A stretch of DNA of 52,593 nt from Anaerolineae bacterium (GCA_003130835.1 QEXX01000033.1:1-52593), one strand, 5' to 3'; positions 33,015 through 42,287 are shown, counted from the stretch's first letter. Numbers and translations: made by a program. Notes: generated by a model not told the origin, from the sequence alone.

Positions 33015-34316
33015 CTACAGATCGCTTGCCAAAGCTGCTCGTTCGACAACCGATACAGTGCTGGCATTGCGGAACTGCTCCACACTGATTTTACCCAACA
33101 TCGCCAAGGAAACCGCGACGAACAATGCCTCAATGCCAAAGACGGTCAGATAACCACTCAGCGGCGATTGGCTCAATTGGGTGACTACATCGCGCACCAC
33201 ACCGATCAGCAAGGTGCCGATCAAGCGGGAGAGGGCATTTGCCATCCCCCACGCCCCGACGTACAGGCCAACGTTGGTCGGGGTGGTCATGTCTAGCATC
33301 AAGGAGAGATTGGAGACGGTCGCCAAACCGGTACCGCTGCCCAGCAAGATCACGCCGCTGTAGAAGACAGATGGACTGCGCAAAAGTCCACTACCAAAGA
33401 TCAGCACAAAACCCAGCAACGTCATCCACCCCCCCCAGCGCGCCACGCTCTTTTTCTGAACACGCCCTTCTAAGATGCCGGCTAAGATCAACGTTAAGAG
33501 ATTACACGCTCCCCAAATCGACGTGATGCGGGTGGTGGTTTTGACCGACATCTCAAAGGCTTCTGCACCAAACGGCTCTAAGAGGATATCCTGCCCCAAC
33601 AAAGCAGCCAATAAAATGACCAAGTACCAGAAGAAAAAGGTTGCTTGGCGATTCTGTAGAATGGCGCCAAACATCTCACCCCAGGAATAATTATCTGACG
33701 CGGTCAAGGTTTGCCCAGAGACTTTGTCTTCGAGTTTCACCATGCCAATCAACCCTAACCCAAGGGCAATTGCCGCAACCACTAAGAAAGCATATTGCAA
33801 AGCGGCCGGAGTATAGGGTTCGACCAGGTTGCTGACAGTTAGAGCGGTGAAGATGATTCCAATAATCATCATCACAAACATCACCGCAATGGTGCGCCCG
33901 CGCCCCTTTTCGCCGGAAATCTCAGAAGCCAGCGACAAATACGAGACTGCCGAAAAGTTGTAGCCCATCCCCCAGGCGCCAAACACAAGCATCCCCAGCA
34001 GCGTGCCCAGCAGGCGATCTCGCTCCAATAGAAAAGCTACCTGCGGGCTAATCGCCACCCCCAAGACACACAACAAAAGGCCAAAAAGAATATAAGGCGT
34101 GCGCCGATAGCCGCCGATCGGATGACGATCCGAAAAAGAGCCTATCCAGACTTGAATCGGGGAGAACAGGTAAGGTAGAATGGCTAAGATGGCAACCAAG
34201 GTCGCCGATACCGCCATTTCTTTGATCAAGACGCGGTTCAACGTGCTATTGATGGGCACCAGGGTAATCGCCACCGCAACGTGGATCAATCCTAATTGCA
34301 GGCGTTTTCGCAACAT
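33015..34316 (-). CDS. PucC-family (BCD) MFS transporter
   Basis: This 433-residue membrane protein with 12 predicted helices belongs to the PucC/LhaA/Bch2 branch of the major facilitator superfamily. The characteristic motif PIGGYRRTPYILFG follows helix 2, and IKEMAVSATLVAILAILPYLFSPIQVWIGSFSDRH precedes it. In phototrophs these proteins help assemble light-harvesting complexes or handle bacteriochlorophyll. No photosynthesis gene other than the BchI/VWA pair is in the window, so its role here is open. It is the first gene of a two-gene unit with the HTH regulator and has its own strong promoter. The ATG follows AAGGAGTGTGCT. Confidence 0.85.
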   Translation of the reverse strand: MLRKRLQLGLIHVAVAITLVPINSTLNRVLIKEMAVSATLVAILAILPYLFSPIQVWIGSFSDRHPIGGYRRTPYILFGLLLCVLGVAISPQVAFLLERDRLLGTLLGMLVFGAWGMGYNFSAVSYLSLASEISGEKGRGRTIAVMFVMMIIGIIFTALTVSNLVEPYTPAALQYAFLVVAAIALGLGLIGMVKLEDKVSGQTLTASDNYSWGEMFGAILQNRQATFFFWYLVILLAALLGQDILLEPFGAEAFEMSVKTTTRITSIWGACNLLTLILAGILEGRVQKKSVARWGGWMTLLGFVLIFGSGLLRSPSVFYSGVILLGSGTGLATVSNLSLMLDMTTPTNVGLYVGAWGMANALSRLIGTLLIGVVRDVVTQLSQSPLSGYLTVFGIEALFVAVSLAMLGKISVEQFRNASTVSVVERAALASDL

Positions 34317-34352
34317 AGCACACTCCTTGCTTAGACGATTAAATTCCGCCCT

Positions 34353-34382
34353 AATTTATCAGATTATAGAACGCTCTGTCAA
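34353..34382 (-). promoter_or_regulatory. Promoter of the PucC-family gene and its regulator
   Basis: On the minus strand, TTGACA (34382-34377) is followed after 18 bp by TAAATT (34358-34353). A TATAAT also lies inside the spacer. AT-rich flanks could hold an operator. Confidence 0.6.
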
Positions 34383-34628
34383 TGTAGATTTATATAGATT
34401 TTTATTAGAAATTTGAAGGAGCAAAAGGACAAATTGAGCCAAAGTACAGGATGGGTTTGGAATCACCGCTGTCCTTACCCAGATATCCTTTAGGCTGGCT
34501 AAGGAACGCCAATAAGGTTAAGCGAATCGTTGAATAGGGTCTTGCTATGGGCTAAAGGTTTCCTCGACCTACCAGACTCTTGGCGCACGAGAGCCACTGC
34601 CATCTGTTAAGATGCCCAGCCCTTTGGC

Positions 34629-35006
34629 TTAAGCAGGCTCTCGGTTGTTTGGTATCTCCGCGTCTAATTGTCGGATAAGCTCCCAAACCATTTGCCAGGT
34701 TTTTTCCATTACTTCAGGGTTCATCTTGTCGAAGGTATCCTGGCGTTGATGCCAGTATGGCGCTTCCCCGTCAGGCGTCAAACCGAAAAAGGTGATGCCT
34801 GGCACGCCGAAGCGCACTGCATCGGAAAGCTCCGAGTTGCCTCCGCTGATCTTGGCGGGATAGGCACCCCATTGGGGATTTTGGGAACTCAAGCGTTCGG
34901 CAAGGGCAACCATTTTTGGGTCACTGTGAAAGGGTACAACAATACCTTCCCGAGTGACCCAAGCCGGACCGGCGCAACCCAGCATTTCGAACACCACCGC
35001 GCGCGG
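34629..35006 (-). pseudogene. Remnant of an M28-family zinc peptidase (C-terminal part only)
   Basis: About 125 codons encode the C-terminal part of an M28 (aminopeptidase Y/S-like) peptidase: NPRAVVFEMLGCAG, a GGNSELSDAVRFGVPGITFFG segment and a HQRQDTFDKMNPEVMEKT end. The homologous frame stops abruptly at about 35006, exactly where the 150-bp inverted-repeat element begins. The 5' part is not found on its other side, where cobU begins 40 bp later. Without the N-terminal zinc ligands the product would be inactive. A GTG at 34997 could start an ORF, but nothing supports expression. Confidence 0.75.
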
Positions 35007-35008
35007 AT

Positions 35009-35158
35009 TTATTAACTGACGTTACGCAGTTCATTCGTGCCGCGACATTCATGTCGCCTGAATCCACGAGATAAATCTCGTGCTACCGCGTAAGCGACAC
35101 TCATGTCGCCTGAAACCACGAGATAAATCTCGTGCTACCGCGTAAGGTGAGCTAGTAA
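35009..35158. mobile_element. 150-bp MITE with terminal inverted repeats
   Basis: The ends TTATTAACTGACGTTACGC (35009-35027) and GCGTAAGGTGAGCTAGTAA (35140-35158) are imperfect inverted repeats (15 of 19). The interior consists of two 52-bp tandem units (35042-35093 and 35094-35145), each with two hairpins: GCGACAtTCATGTCGC and CACGAGATAAATCTCGTG. It has no coding capacity. The ends match the insertion-sequence end at 79-97. A short target duplication (TA or similar) is possible but not certain. Confidence 0.75.
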
Positions 35159-35198
35159 TTTAAGCAGGCAAAATTTTCAGGCTAGGTGCTCTCTCTCC

Positions 35199-35783
35199 TT
35201 ATTCTCCATCAGGGTTTGACGCAAGCGTTGTTCGGTAGGGGTGCAAGGGGAGTGGAATGCCGGCTACCATCAAGAAAACCTGATCGGCAACTGCTGCCAA
35301 GCGCTGGTTGGCAATCCCCAAGGCATCGCGATAGACCCTCCCAAGCGGATAGGGCGGCACCAGCCCCATGCCTACTTCATTTGAGACGATAATCCACTGC
35401 GCCGCATCCTGCTCAAGGAGTTCAAGCAAGGCATCGAGTTCTAGTTGGACCGCTGCCATCGCTTTTTCGGCTTCGATTTCCTCGCTTGGGCATTCAGCCA
35501 GAAGCACGTTACTGACCAGCAAGGTAAGACAATCCAAAATAACCACACGCGGCTGCAAGCCGCTTCGGCGATACCCTTGTGCGATGGCACGGGGCAATTC
35601 TAAAGTCAGCCAATGTGCAGGTCGCTCGCGGCGGTGTTTTGCCACCCGTTGTTCCATTTCTGCGTCCAAGGCTTGGGCTGTAGCAATGTAAACGACCAAA
35701 CCGCTCTGGGAACCTGCCAACGTTTGGGCAAAGCGGGACTTGCCACTGCGCGCCCCACCGAGAAGCAGGGTTAACTTCGCCAA
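35199..35783 (-). CDS. cobU: Adenosylcobinamide kinase / adenosylcobinamide-phosphate guanylyltransferase
   Basis: This 194-residue bifunctional enzyme phosphorylates adenosylcobinamide and then adds GMP, giving adenosylcobinamide-GDP. The P-loop is GGARSGKS (9-16), with VVYIATAQALDAEM, HRRERPAHW and SNEVGMGLVP motifs following; the His of KHRRERP is the GMP-accepting site region. The start is TTG with GGAGGTG about 5 bp upstream. It is the last gene of the corrinoid locus and sits 315 bp from cbiB, so it may also have its own promoter. Confidence 0.93.
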   Translation of the reverse strand: MAKLTLLLGGARSGKSRFAQTLAGSQSGLVVYIATAQALDAEMEQRVAKHRRERPAHWLTLELPRAIAQGYRRSGLQPRVVILDCLTLLVSNVLLAECPSEEIEAEKAMAAVQLELDALLELLEQDAAQWIIVSNEVGMGLVPPYPLGRVYRDALGIANQRLAAVADQVFLMVAGIPLPLHPYRTTLASNPDGE

Positions 35784-36098
35784 GAGAGCACCTCCATCAA
35801 CTCAATTTTACCCCTTAACAGTTCTGTTCGCCGAATGTACAAAATTGTAATTTGGCTTGAGCACCGTTTTGGCTAAAATATTCTTATGAGAAAAATCTAT
35901 TTCGATGAGTTGTGTCAATGAGAAGAAAATCCCCTGTCTTGGACATCCTAGACCGCCTCTTTTATCCAATGCGCAGGGCTAAAACTGGTCTATAGCAGGA
36001 AAACCAAACTGCACACCCCTAAAGCGTATCTTCGTGCGTTAGCGGGCTTACTGGCATGTCATGGTTTCCCTAGGTAAAAATGTGGGGGGCAAGTCTCT
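35784..36098. other. Intergenic region between cobU and cbiB
   Basis: No gene is credible; only short broken frames are present. On the plus strand, TTGGCT (35852-35857) and TAAAAT (35874-35879), spaced by 16 bp, could form a promoter pointing into the antisense of cbiB. No terminator or structure supports an RNA there. AACAGTTCTGTT near 35820 is a short palindrome upstream of cobU. Confidence 0.35.
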
Positions 36099-37061
36099 CT
36101 ATCTTCTTGCTCCTGTGCGCTGAGGCGAATGATGGAACAGGAGCGTGATCAGTGAGAGCAACCCCATGCCAAGCAAAACGGCGGTTTGCATCAGATGCAC
36201 GGCGCGGCGGATGTCGCCCGGCCTAGGGGCAGGCAGGCCCTGTCCTAAACGATACTGCCCCACTTTTTCCAATTCCACCCCTAGTGCCCCAGCCATGGCG
36301 CTCATCGGATACCCTGCGTTAGGGCTGGCAGTGAGGCGCGCATCTCGTCGCAAGATGGTGAGGGCTTGGAGGCCATTCTCCCTGCGTAAAAATGCTGCCA
36401 AAACCAAACACAATGCCGTTAATCTCGCCGGCAACCAATTGAACAGATCATCTAGGCGGGCAGCCGGTTTGCCCAGCCATTCGTAGCGTTCAGAGTGGTA
36501 TCCCCACATTGAATCAAGGGTATTGGCAAAGCGATACACCCAAACCAGTGGCAAACCGCCTATGGTGTAATAGAGTAGTGGCGCAAGAACACCATCTGAG
36601 GCGTTTTCGGCTACCGATTCGATGGTCGCTCCAGCCACTTGACTCGCATCCAAAGCTTGAGTATCTCGGCTAACCAAGTGCCATGCCACCTGTTTTCGAG
36701 CGTTGGGCAAATCCTCTTCTTCCAAAGCCGCTTGCACAGCCATAGCCGCTTGGCGTAAACCACGCGGCGAAAGGCTCAACTTTAGCAACATCGCTTCCGC
36801 AATCCACCCCAAGCGGCCGGGTATTTTGTGTAAAGCTGTGGTGATCAACCTTAAGGCACTTCCAACTAAGGTTACACCTCCCAACCACACGCCCAACCCA
36901 ACCCTAAAATCTCTGCTCGGATTGGCGCGCTGCACCCTCCGTTCTACCATGGCGATGGCAGAACCCAGCCATGCCACCGGATGCCAGCGATTGGGCGGAT
37001 CACCCAAGACCTCATCCAACCACACAGCCAGCCAAGGAACAATTAGGCGCTTCCAATTCAT
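36099..37061 (-). CDS. cbiB: Adenosylcobinamide-phosphate synthase
   Basis: This 320-residue membrane protein (also called CobD in aerobic-pathway naming) joins (R)-1-aminopropan-2-ol or its phosphate to adenosylcobyric acid. Family signatures are LDEVLGDPPNRWHPVAWLG near the N-terminus, SVAENASDGVLAPLLYY in the middle and ASPNAGYPMSAMAGALGV later. Several hydrophobic helices are present. Its start overlaps the cbiZ stop by 4 bp. It completes the arm rebuilt after CbiZ removes the old nucleotide loop. Confidence 0.93.
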   Translation of the reverse strand: MNWKRLIVPWLAVWLDEVLGDPPNRWHPVAWLGSAIAMVERRVQRANPSRDFRVGLGVWLGGVTLVGSALRLITTALHKIPGRLGWIAEAMLLKLSLSPRGLRQAAMAVQAALEEEDLPNARKQVAWHLVSRDTQALDASQVAGATIESVAENASDGVLAPLLYYTIGGLPLVWVYRFANTLDSMWGYHSERYEWLGKPAARLDDLFNWLPARLTALCLVLAAFLRRENGLQALTILRRDARLTASPNAGYPMSAMAGALGVELEKVGQYRLGQGLPAPRPGDIRRAVHLMQTAVLLGMGLLSLITLLFHHSPQRTGARR

Positions 37062-37714
37062 CGTAAAGCCTGAGACAAAGCAAGACGCACGGCTCTCGCC
37101 ATTAACCAGCCAACCAAGGTTGCCGGTCCGGCGTATTTCAAGGGCTCGCCTTTGCCGTTGTGAGCAATGATCACGGTATCCGTAGAAGTACCGCTGGCAA
37201 CCTCGCCTTGCGGGGTCTTAATGCCCAAGCGGTTTAGCGTATCGGTTTTGGCTTCAGTAGCGGTAATAACGGCATTGACCATTGCCGTAGAACTCAGAGC
37301 CTGGTTGACCAAGAGTACGATATTGATGGTATGCGCCTGAGTCAGCCGCAGCGGGGGTGTCAAGCCGGCGCTGGTGGCGTTGCTTACCCCGGCGGTAACC
37401 AAAGCGCACACCCGCACTTCTCCCTCGTCTAAAACAATCACTTGCGTTCGTTCTAAAGATGCTGCAGTTAACAAGCCAATGGTCGGGGGAGGCAACCGCT
37501 CGATCAGGGCAATCTCCTGCAAGTGATGCCAAGGTTCGGGATGGTCATAGTTTTTATCAACGTGGTAAATAAAGAGCGAACAAAAGTCGGTGAATCCGCC
37601 TCCGAGAAGCGCTGAAGAGAGGGCATGCCAAGCTGGAGAAGCTCTTAAGATGACTCGCTGCGCATCGATGCTCACCTGCACGCTTGGAAAGGGTTGCATT
37701 AGCCGCTCTTCCAT
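37058..37714 (-). CDS. cbiZ: Adenosylcobinamide amidohydrolase
   Basis: This 218-residue protein matches CbiZ, which cuts the amide bond linking the lower loop of a corrinoid and releases adenosylcobyric acid for remodelling. Recognisable parts are CALVTAGVSNATSAG, TINIVLLVNQALSSTAMVNAVITATEAKTDTL and GTSTDTVIIAHNGKG. The enzyme was first known from archaea and occurs in some bacteria that remodel salvaged corrinoids. It overlaps cobS by 16 bp and cbiB by 4 bp, so it is coupled to both. Confidence 0.92.
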   Translation of the reverse strand: MEERLMQPFPSVQVSIDAQRVILRASPAWHALSSALLGGGFTDFCSLFIYHVDKNYDHPEPWHHLQEIALIERLPPPTIGLLTAASLERTQVIVLDEGEVRVCALVTAGVSNATSAGLTPPLRLTQAHTINIVLLVNQALSSTAMVNAVITATEAKTDTLNRLGIKTPQGEVASGTSTDTVIIAHNGKGEPLKYAGPATLVGWLMARAVRLALSQALR

Positions 37715-38490
37715 GCCACAAAGGTCATCAACACAGCCAATTCAGATAGCTCATTGAGGGCGCCGTAAATATCCCCGGTGAGGCCCGGGATGAGGCGCAA
37801 GGTCAAGTGCGCCCCACCCCATACCACCACCATGACCACCACCAGCGCTATCCATCCTTGCAAGGAGAAGCTCAAGCTGGCGGCAATCAACACCCATACG
37901 GTCGCAAGCGCCCCCTCGCGCCAAGTTGCAGCGTCTTTGATGGCTCGCCCGACCCCTTCAGGTCGTTGGTAAGGAAAGGCAAGCACAGCCATTGCCATCC
38001 CCCAGCGCCCATAGGCGGCAGCCAACAACAAAGCTAAAACAGGAAATCCTGCTGTGGCAAGCAAACTGTACTTTGTGAGCAACAACAAAACTCCACCCGC
38101 CAGAGCGTATGCTCCATGGTGTTCATCGCGCAGGATTTCCAATCGCTTTTCGGGCGTCCACCCCCCCAACAAGCCATCGCAGGTGTCTAAAAAGCCATCC
38201 AGATGCAAGGCGCCACTCAGCACCACCCACAAAGCTAGGGTAAACGCTGCGCTCACCGTTGAAGGCAAGATCGCCAAAAATAACTGGTGGAAAACCACCA
38301 AAACGCCTCCAAAGAGCAAGCCCACTAACGGATAAAACCCAAGCGATGCCCCCATTTCAGCCGGGGTGAACGGGCGTTTGATAAGCGGTGGCAGGATGGT
38401 CAAGAATTGCAGCGCTGCCCAGAAGGCATACCAGCTTTGCGATAATTGATACCGGGCTGCTTTCAGCTTTGAGGGCGGGGATTCGTTCAT
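37699..38490 (-). CDS. cobS: Adenosylcobinamide-GDP ribazoletransferase (cobalamin synthase)
   Basis: This 263-residue integral membrane enzyme condenses adenosylcobinamide-GDP with alpha-ribazole (phosphate), the last step of nucleotide-loop assembly. The motif HLDGFLDTCDGLLGG with its metal-binding Asp residues, and GRWGMAMAVLAFPYQRPEG, are typical. About six membrane segments are visible. It lies 17 bp after cobT and overlaps cbiZ, consistent with one transcript. Confidence 0.92.
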   Translation of the reverse strand: MNESPPSKLKAARYQLSQSWYAFWAALQFLTILPPLIKRPFTPAEMGASLGFYPLVGLLFGGVLVVFHQLFLAILPSTVSAAFTLALWVVLSGALHLDGFLDTCDGLLGGWTPEKRLEILRDEHHGAYALAGGVLLLLTKYSLLATAGFPVLALLLAAAYGRWGMAMAVLAFPYQRPEGVGRAIKDAATWREGALATVWVLIAASLSFSLQGWIALVVVMVVVWGGAHLTLRLIPGLTGDIYGALNELSELAVLMTFVAWKSG

Positions 38491-38507
38491 TCGATTTGTC
38501 GTTTGAA

Positions 38508-39560
38508 CTAGATTTTTTCCGACACGCCGGCTTCGTCAAAGGTTGCCATCTCAGCCAGAATCTTACAAGCCGCCTCCACAACCGACATAGCTAAGGCGGC
38601 GCCGGTGCCCTCGCCGAGGCGCATCTCCAGGTCGAAAACCGGCTCTAACCCTAACCAATCCAGCATCAGGGTATGCCCTTGTTCTTTGGAGCGGTGCGAA
38701 GCAATCAGGTAATGGCGGGCAAGCGGCGCTAAACGCACTGCAATCATCGCCGCTGCCGTGGAGATAAAGCCATCCACCACAACCGGCTTACGATAGGCAG
38801 CGCCGGCTAGAATCACTCCAACCAAGCCGCCGATCTCAAAGCCGCCGACCTTTGCCAGGACATCCAGACCATCGTCGGGATTGGGTTGGTTGACCGTTAA
38901 GGCGCGCTCGACAGCCGCAATTTTGCGCTCCAGGCCTTTCTCATCCACCCCAGTGCCCCGACCCACGCACAGCGCAGGCGGTTTGCCGCTGAGGGCAGCC
39001 GCAATTGCGGCTGACGGCGTTGTGTTGCCAATTCCCATATCGCCGGTAGCCAGCATTTGTGCGCCGGCGCGAATCTCGGCTTCGGCAAGCGCTGCCCCGC
39101 GTTGAATGGCTAACAGAGCTTGTTCGCGGCTCATCGCCGCCCCTTTGACGATATTTTGCGTGCCGGGCGCAATTTTTGCGGAAATTAAGTTGGGTTGGGC
39201 ATCGAGCGATCCTTTGACGCCCATATCCACAACGACCACCTTTGCCCCCACATGGCGCGCCAGCACATTGATCGCTGCCCCGCCCCGCAAAAAGTTCAAG
39301 ACCATTTGGGCAGTTACTTCGCTCGGGTAGGCACTCACCCCCTCTTCGGTGACACCATGGTCGCCCGCCATCACAAAGACCACCTTCTGACTCACCTGGG
39401 GCGGCATTTGGCCGGTGATGCCAGCCACTTGAATCGAGAGTGCTTCAAGACGGCCCAGGCTGCCCGGCGGCTTGGTCAGGCGATTCTGCCGGTTTTGCGC
39501 CTGCTCCATCGCACGTTCATCAAGAGGCTGAATGGTGCGGATAAGTTCACTTAACGCCAT
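38508..39560 (-). CDS. cobT: Nicotinate-nucleotide-dimethylbenzimidazole phosphoribosyltransferase
   Basis: This 350-residue enzyme activates the lower ligand base by making its alpha-ribotide. Family motifs include RLTKPPGSLGRLE near the N-terminus, VFVMAGDHGVTEEGVSAYP, GDMGIGNTTPSAAI, GRGTGVDEKGLERK and, near the end, RLGEGTGAALAM with the catalytic Glu. The CobT lower-ligand choice cannot be predicted. It follows cobO after a 306-bp gap without a convincing terminator. Confidence 0.94.
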   Translation of the reverse strand: MALSELIRTIQPLDERAMEQAQNRQNRLTKPPGSLGRLEALSIQVAGITGQMPPQVSQKVVFVMAGDHGVTEEGVSAYPSEVTAQMVLNFLRGGAAINVLARHVGAKVVVVDMGVKGSLDAQPNLISAKIAPGTQNIVKGAAMSREQALLAIQRGAALAEAEIRAGAQMLATGDMGIGNTTPSAAIAAALSGKPPALCVGRGTGVDEKGLERKIAAVERALTVNQPNPDDGLDVLAKVGGFEIGGLVGVILAGAAYRKPVVVDGFISTAAAMIAVRLAPLARHYLIASHRSKEQGHTLMLDWLGLEPVFDLEMRLGEGTGAALAMSVVEAACKILAEMATFDEAGVSEKI

Positions 39561-39866
39561 CTTATCACTCCTTATACCTTATACAGACTCCCCTTGCCCT
39601 AAGGGCAAGGGATTCGCGCACTACTCTAGCAATGCACTGACCTTGTCGAAGTGCTGGTCGAAGGAACGAGGGGAATGCAACTTGTGCCCTTTGTCGGACA
39701 AGGGCTGATTAAGATGGCATGGCTCACCTCGCCCTAGAACAAGATCGTCTGCGGGTCAGAGCCATACTTGCCCTGACCTGCGGCAAAAAGACTTCATCGC
39801 CCAATTCTGGATCAGTCAACGCACAGCAAGAGCGATCTCGCAGGGTTTGTCCACAGGTTGAGCGCA
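39561..39866. other. Intergenic region between cobO and cobT
   Basis: A 9-bp hairpin CCCTTGCCC-TAA-GGGCAAGGG lies at 39591-39611, without a T-tract, and a weaker stem GCCCTT...AAGGGC lies near 39690. Repeat-like text with GTCGAAGTGCTGGTCGAAGG (39645-39670) resembles common intergenic repeats. I find no second cobalamin riboswitch and no solid gene; a 58-codon plus-strand frame at 39718-39894 is not supported. Confidence 0.4.
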
Positions 39867-40400
39867 TCAATATTCAATACCTACCTGAGCTTTGACGCCG
39901 ATAGCAAAAGGGTGCTTCACCTCTTTCATTTCGGTCACCAAATCGGCGTATTCAATCAGCAACAAGGGTGCATCTCGGCCGGTGATAATCAAGTGCATGT
40001 TTGACGGCTTATGTGCGCGCAACCACTCGATGACTTCAGCCGTATCCAGCCAACCAAAAGCAAGCAGGTAAGTGAACTCATCGAGGATAATCAAGTCATA
40101 TTCACCGCTGGCGATCTTTTGTTTCGCCAACTCCCAACCGTGCAGCGCTTTTGCTTTGGTCTCGTCAATATCTTTCGAGGTCCATGTGAAGCCATCGCCA
40201 GTCTTATGCCATTCAATGCCCAAGCGTTGAGCAGCTTTTACCTCCCCCCATGAGCCGGTCTCGGCTTTCAAGAATTGGATTACACAGGCATGAAAATCCC
40301 TTCCCCATGCCCGGAACAACGTGCCCAAGGCAGCGGTTGTCTTCCCTTTGCCATTACCGGTGAAAACCAGCACCAAACCACGCCGTCCTTTAGCCGACAT
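39867..40400 (-). CDS. cobO: Corrinoid adenosyltransferase (CobO/BtuR type)
   Basis: This 177-residue enzyme transfers the adenosyl group of ATP to reduced corrinoids. The P-loop is [14 protein letters not shown] (about 11-24), with [14 protein letters not shown] and the [15 protein letters not shown]alker B region following, as in BtuR/CobO. The ATG overlaps btuD by 11 bp, so adenosylation follows import directly. Confidence 0.94.
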   Translation of the reverse strand: MSAKGRRGLVLVFTGNGKGKTTAALGTLFRAWGRDFHACVIQFLKAETGSWGEVKAAQRLGIEWHKTGDGFTWTSKDIDETKAKALHGWELAKQKIASGEYDLIILDEFTYLLAFGWLDTAEVIEWLRAHKPSNMHLIITGRDAPLLLIEYADLVTEMKEVKHPFAIGVKAQVGIEY

Positions 40401-41220
40401 ACGCTATCCTTTCTAATGAACCATTGGAACGAGGGATGATAAACGGAGCAGACAAGTGGGGATGATCGAGTAGTTCGACTTCCACCCCATAGGCATTTTC
40501 GATCTCCTGTTTGGTTAAGACTTGGGCAGGCTTGCCTTCTCGTTGCAGATGCCCATTGACCAGCAAAGCAACTCGATCGGCATATAAGGAAACTAAATTC
40601 AAATCGTGAATTGCCAGCAAAACCGCCAGCCCGCATTCTTTTACCGTCTGTTGCACCAACTTCAGGATCAACGCCTGATGGTGTAAATCCAAATGGGCAG
40701 TTGGCTCATCCAACAGGAGAATGGGGGTGTTTTGAGCCAGAGCACGCGCCAGCAAAACCCGCTGCTGTTCTCCACCCGAAAGCTCCCCAATACGGCGGTG
40801 GGCAAGGGTATCCAGTTGGGTGCGCACTAAGACTTGTTGCACAATCTCCTCATCTTCCTTTTTGGGAAATCCCAACCAACCCAAGTAGGGAGTCCGTCCA
40901 AGCATCACCGTCTGATACACGGAAAAGGTGGCGGGCAATTGGCGCGCTTGTGGCACAACGGCCATCCATTTTGCCCTTTCGACCGTAGATAACTGTTGTA
41001 AATCACGGTCGTTTACTTGGACTTGACCCTGTATGGGTGAGAGCACACCACTGGCAGTGCGAATCAAAGTTGTTTTTCCAGCCCCATTGGGACCCACCAA
41101 GGCTAAAATTTCGCCTGGCCGCACTTGTATGCTGACATCCTTAAGGATGACTTTTCCGTTATAGGCAACTCGGATTGAGTTTAACCTGAGCGTAGCTCCA
41201 ACTTTCATTGAACTATCCAT
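40390..41220 (-). CDS. btuD: Corrinoid ABC transporter ATP-binding protein
   Basis: This ATPase of about 276 residues powers the BtuCD-type importer. Walker A is [10 protein letters not shown], the signature is [15 protein letters not shown], Walker B is [11 protein letters not shown] and the switch His is in AIHDLN. The open frame begins with TTG at 41232 overlapping btuC, but the ATG at 41220 seems better; a further ATG (41208) is also possible. The last 40 residues are a variable extension. It lies between btuC and cobO with overlaps or minimal gaps. Confidence 0.9.
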   Translation of the reverse strand: MDSSMKVGATLRLNSIRVAYNGKVILKDVSIQVRPGEILALVGPNGAGKTTLIRTASGVLSPIQGQVQVNDRDLQQLSTVERAKWMAVVPQARQLPATFSVYQTVMLGRTPYLGWLGFPKKEDEEIVQQVLVRTQLDTLAHRRIGELSGGEQQRVLLARALAQNTPILLLDEPTAHLDLHHQALILKLVQQTVKECGLAVLLAIHDLNLVSLYADRVALLVNGHLQREGKPAQVLTKQEIENAYGVEVELLDHPHLSAPFIIPRSNGSLERIAYVG

Positions 41221-41225
41221 CCTAT

Positions 41226-42272
41226 TTACCAAATTAATTCACTCTTGGCACGGCGCAATAGCCAAAGGAAGAAAGGCGCGCCAGCCAGTGCGGTCACCAC
41301 GCCCACCGGCAAGACCTGCGGCGCCAAGGCAACCCGTGCCAACAGATCGGCAAGCAACAAGGCGCAGCTACCGCCTAAAGCAGAGAGGGGCAATAGCCGC
41401 CGATAGTCCGGCCCCCAAATCAGCCGCATAGTATGCGGGGCGATCAGCCCGATAAATCCAATCAAACCCGAAAAGGAAACCGCCGTTGCCGTTGTCAAGG
41501 AGGCCGCAAGGATGAGCAGCAGTTTTGCACGCTCCACCGCAATACCTAATTGGTGAGCCTGCTCCTCGCCAAATTGCAACACGTTCAACGCGTGCGAAAG
41601 CGACCATAAGACCAAAAAGCCAATCAGGATATAGGGAAAAGCAGCCCAAACCGGCGTCCACCCATTGACCGTGGAGCCGCCTAGCAACCATGCCATCGCC
41701 CGATATAACTCATCGCGTGAGCGTAACATGATGAAAGAGGTCAACGCGGTGGCAAAAGAACTCACCGCTACACCCGCTAAGATCAAGGTGGTGGTCGGAA
41801 GGGATTGGTTAACCTTTGCCAAGCGGTACACCAACAAGACCGTCAACAGCGCGCCGCCAAAAGCTGCCAGCGGCACAACCATCCAACCCCCTAAGGTTGC
41901 AGGCCAGTGGAAAGCCAGCGCAATGACAGCCCCTAGCCCTGCCCCTGAGGCGACTCCAATCAAATAGGGGTCTGCCAGGGGATTGCGGAACAAGCCCTGA
42001 TAAGCAGCGCCACTGCTTGCCAAGGCTGCCCCGCTGAGTGCCATGAGGAACGCATGAGGCAGACGCACATTATGGACAATGGTCTGATAGGCGGTGGGAA
42101 CATCCGACAAATCGACTGGCAGCACCAGCGCAGCTAAGAGCCGTACCATGGTTTGCAGCGGAATCCACACTGCGCCAACCACCACACTGAAGCATAACGC
42201 TAATGCCAACGCCAAACCGTTGACTAGATAAGGTCTCACGTCCCCAAACGGCTTGACAGTCGTAGCTTTCAT
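41226..42272 (-). CDS. btuC: Corrinoid ABC transporter permease
   Basis: This 348-residue FecCD-family permease has about ten membrane helices. It includes the conserved RLPHAFLMALSGAALASSGAAYQGLFRNPLADPYLIG region and the C-terminal SGLIGFIGLIAPHTMRL coupling helix. It forms the channel of a type II importer with BtuD and BtuF. It begins 15 bp after btuF. The FecCD family also imports haem and siderophores, but the riboswitch and the cob genes make corrinoids by far the likeliest substrate. Confidence 0.93.
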   Translation of the reverse strand: MKATTVKPFGDVRPYLVNGLALALALCFSVVVGAVWIPLQTMVRLLAALVLPVDLSDVPTAYQTIVHNVRLPHAFLMALSGAALASSGAAYQGLFRNPLADPYLIGVASGAGLGAVIALAFHWPATLGGWMVVPLAAFGGALLTVLLVYRLAKVNQSLPTTTLILAGVAVSSFATALTSFIMLRSRDELYRAMAWLLGGSTVNGWTPVWAAFPYILIGFLVLWSLSHALNVLQFGEEQAHQLGIAVERAKLLLILAASLTTATAVSFSGLIGFIGLIAPHTMRLIWGPDYRRLLPLSALGGSCALLLADLLARVALAPQVLPVGVVTALAGAPFFLWLLRRAKSELIW

Positions 42273-42287
42273 TTCCGAAACCCCTGC

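Noticed and set aside
35042..35145. Two 52-bp repeats considered as a CRISPR array
   Set aside because: The units abut without spacers and lie within inverted-repeat ends; no cas genes are present.
39561..39866. Possible second cobalamin riboswitch before cobT
   Set aside because: Neither strand has the GGGAA...GCCGGTG / AACGGTAA / AGCCCGAA series; only simple hairpins and repeat-like text are present.
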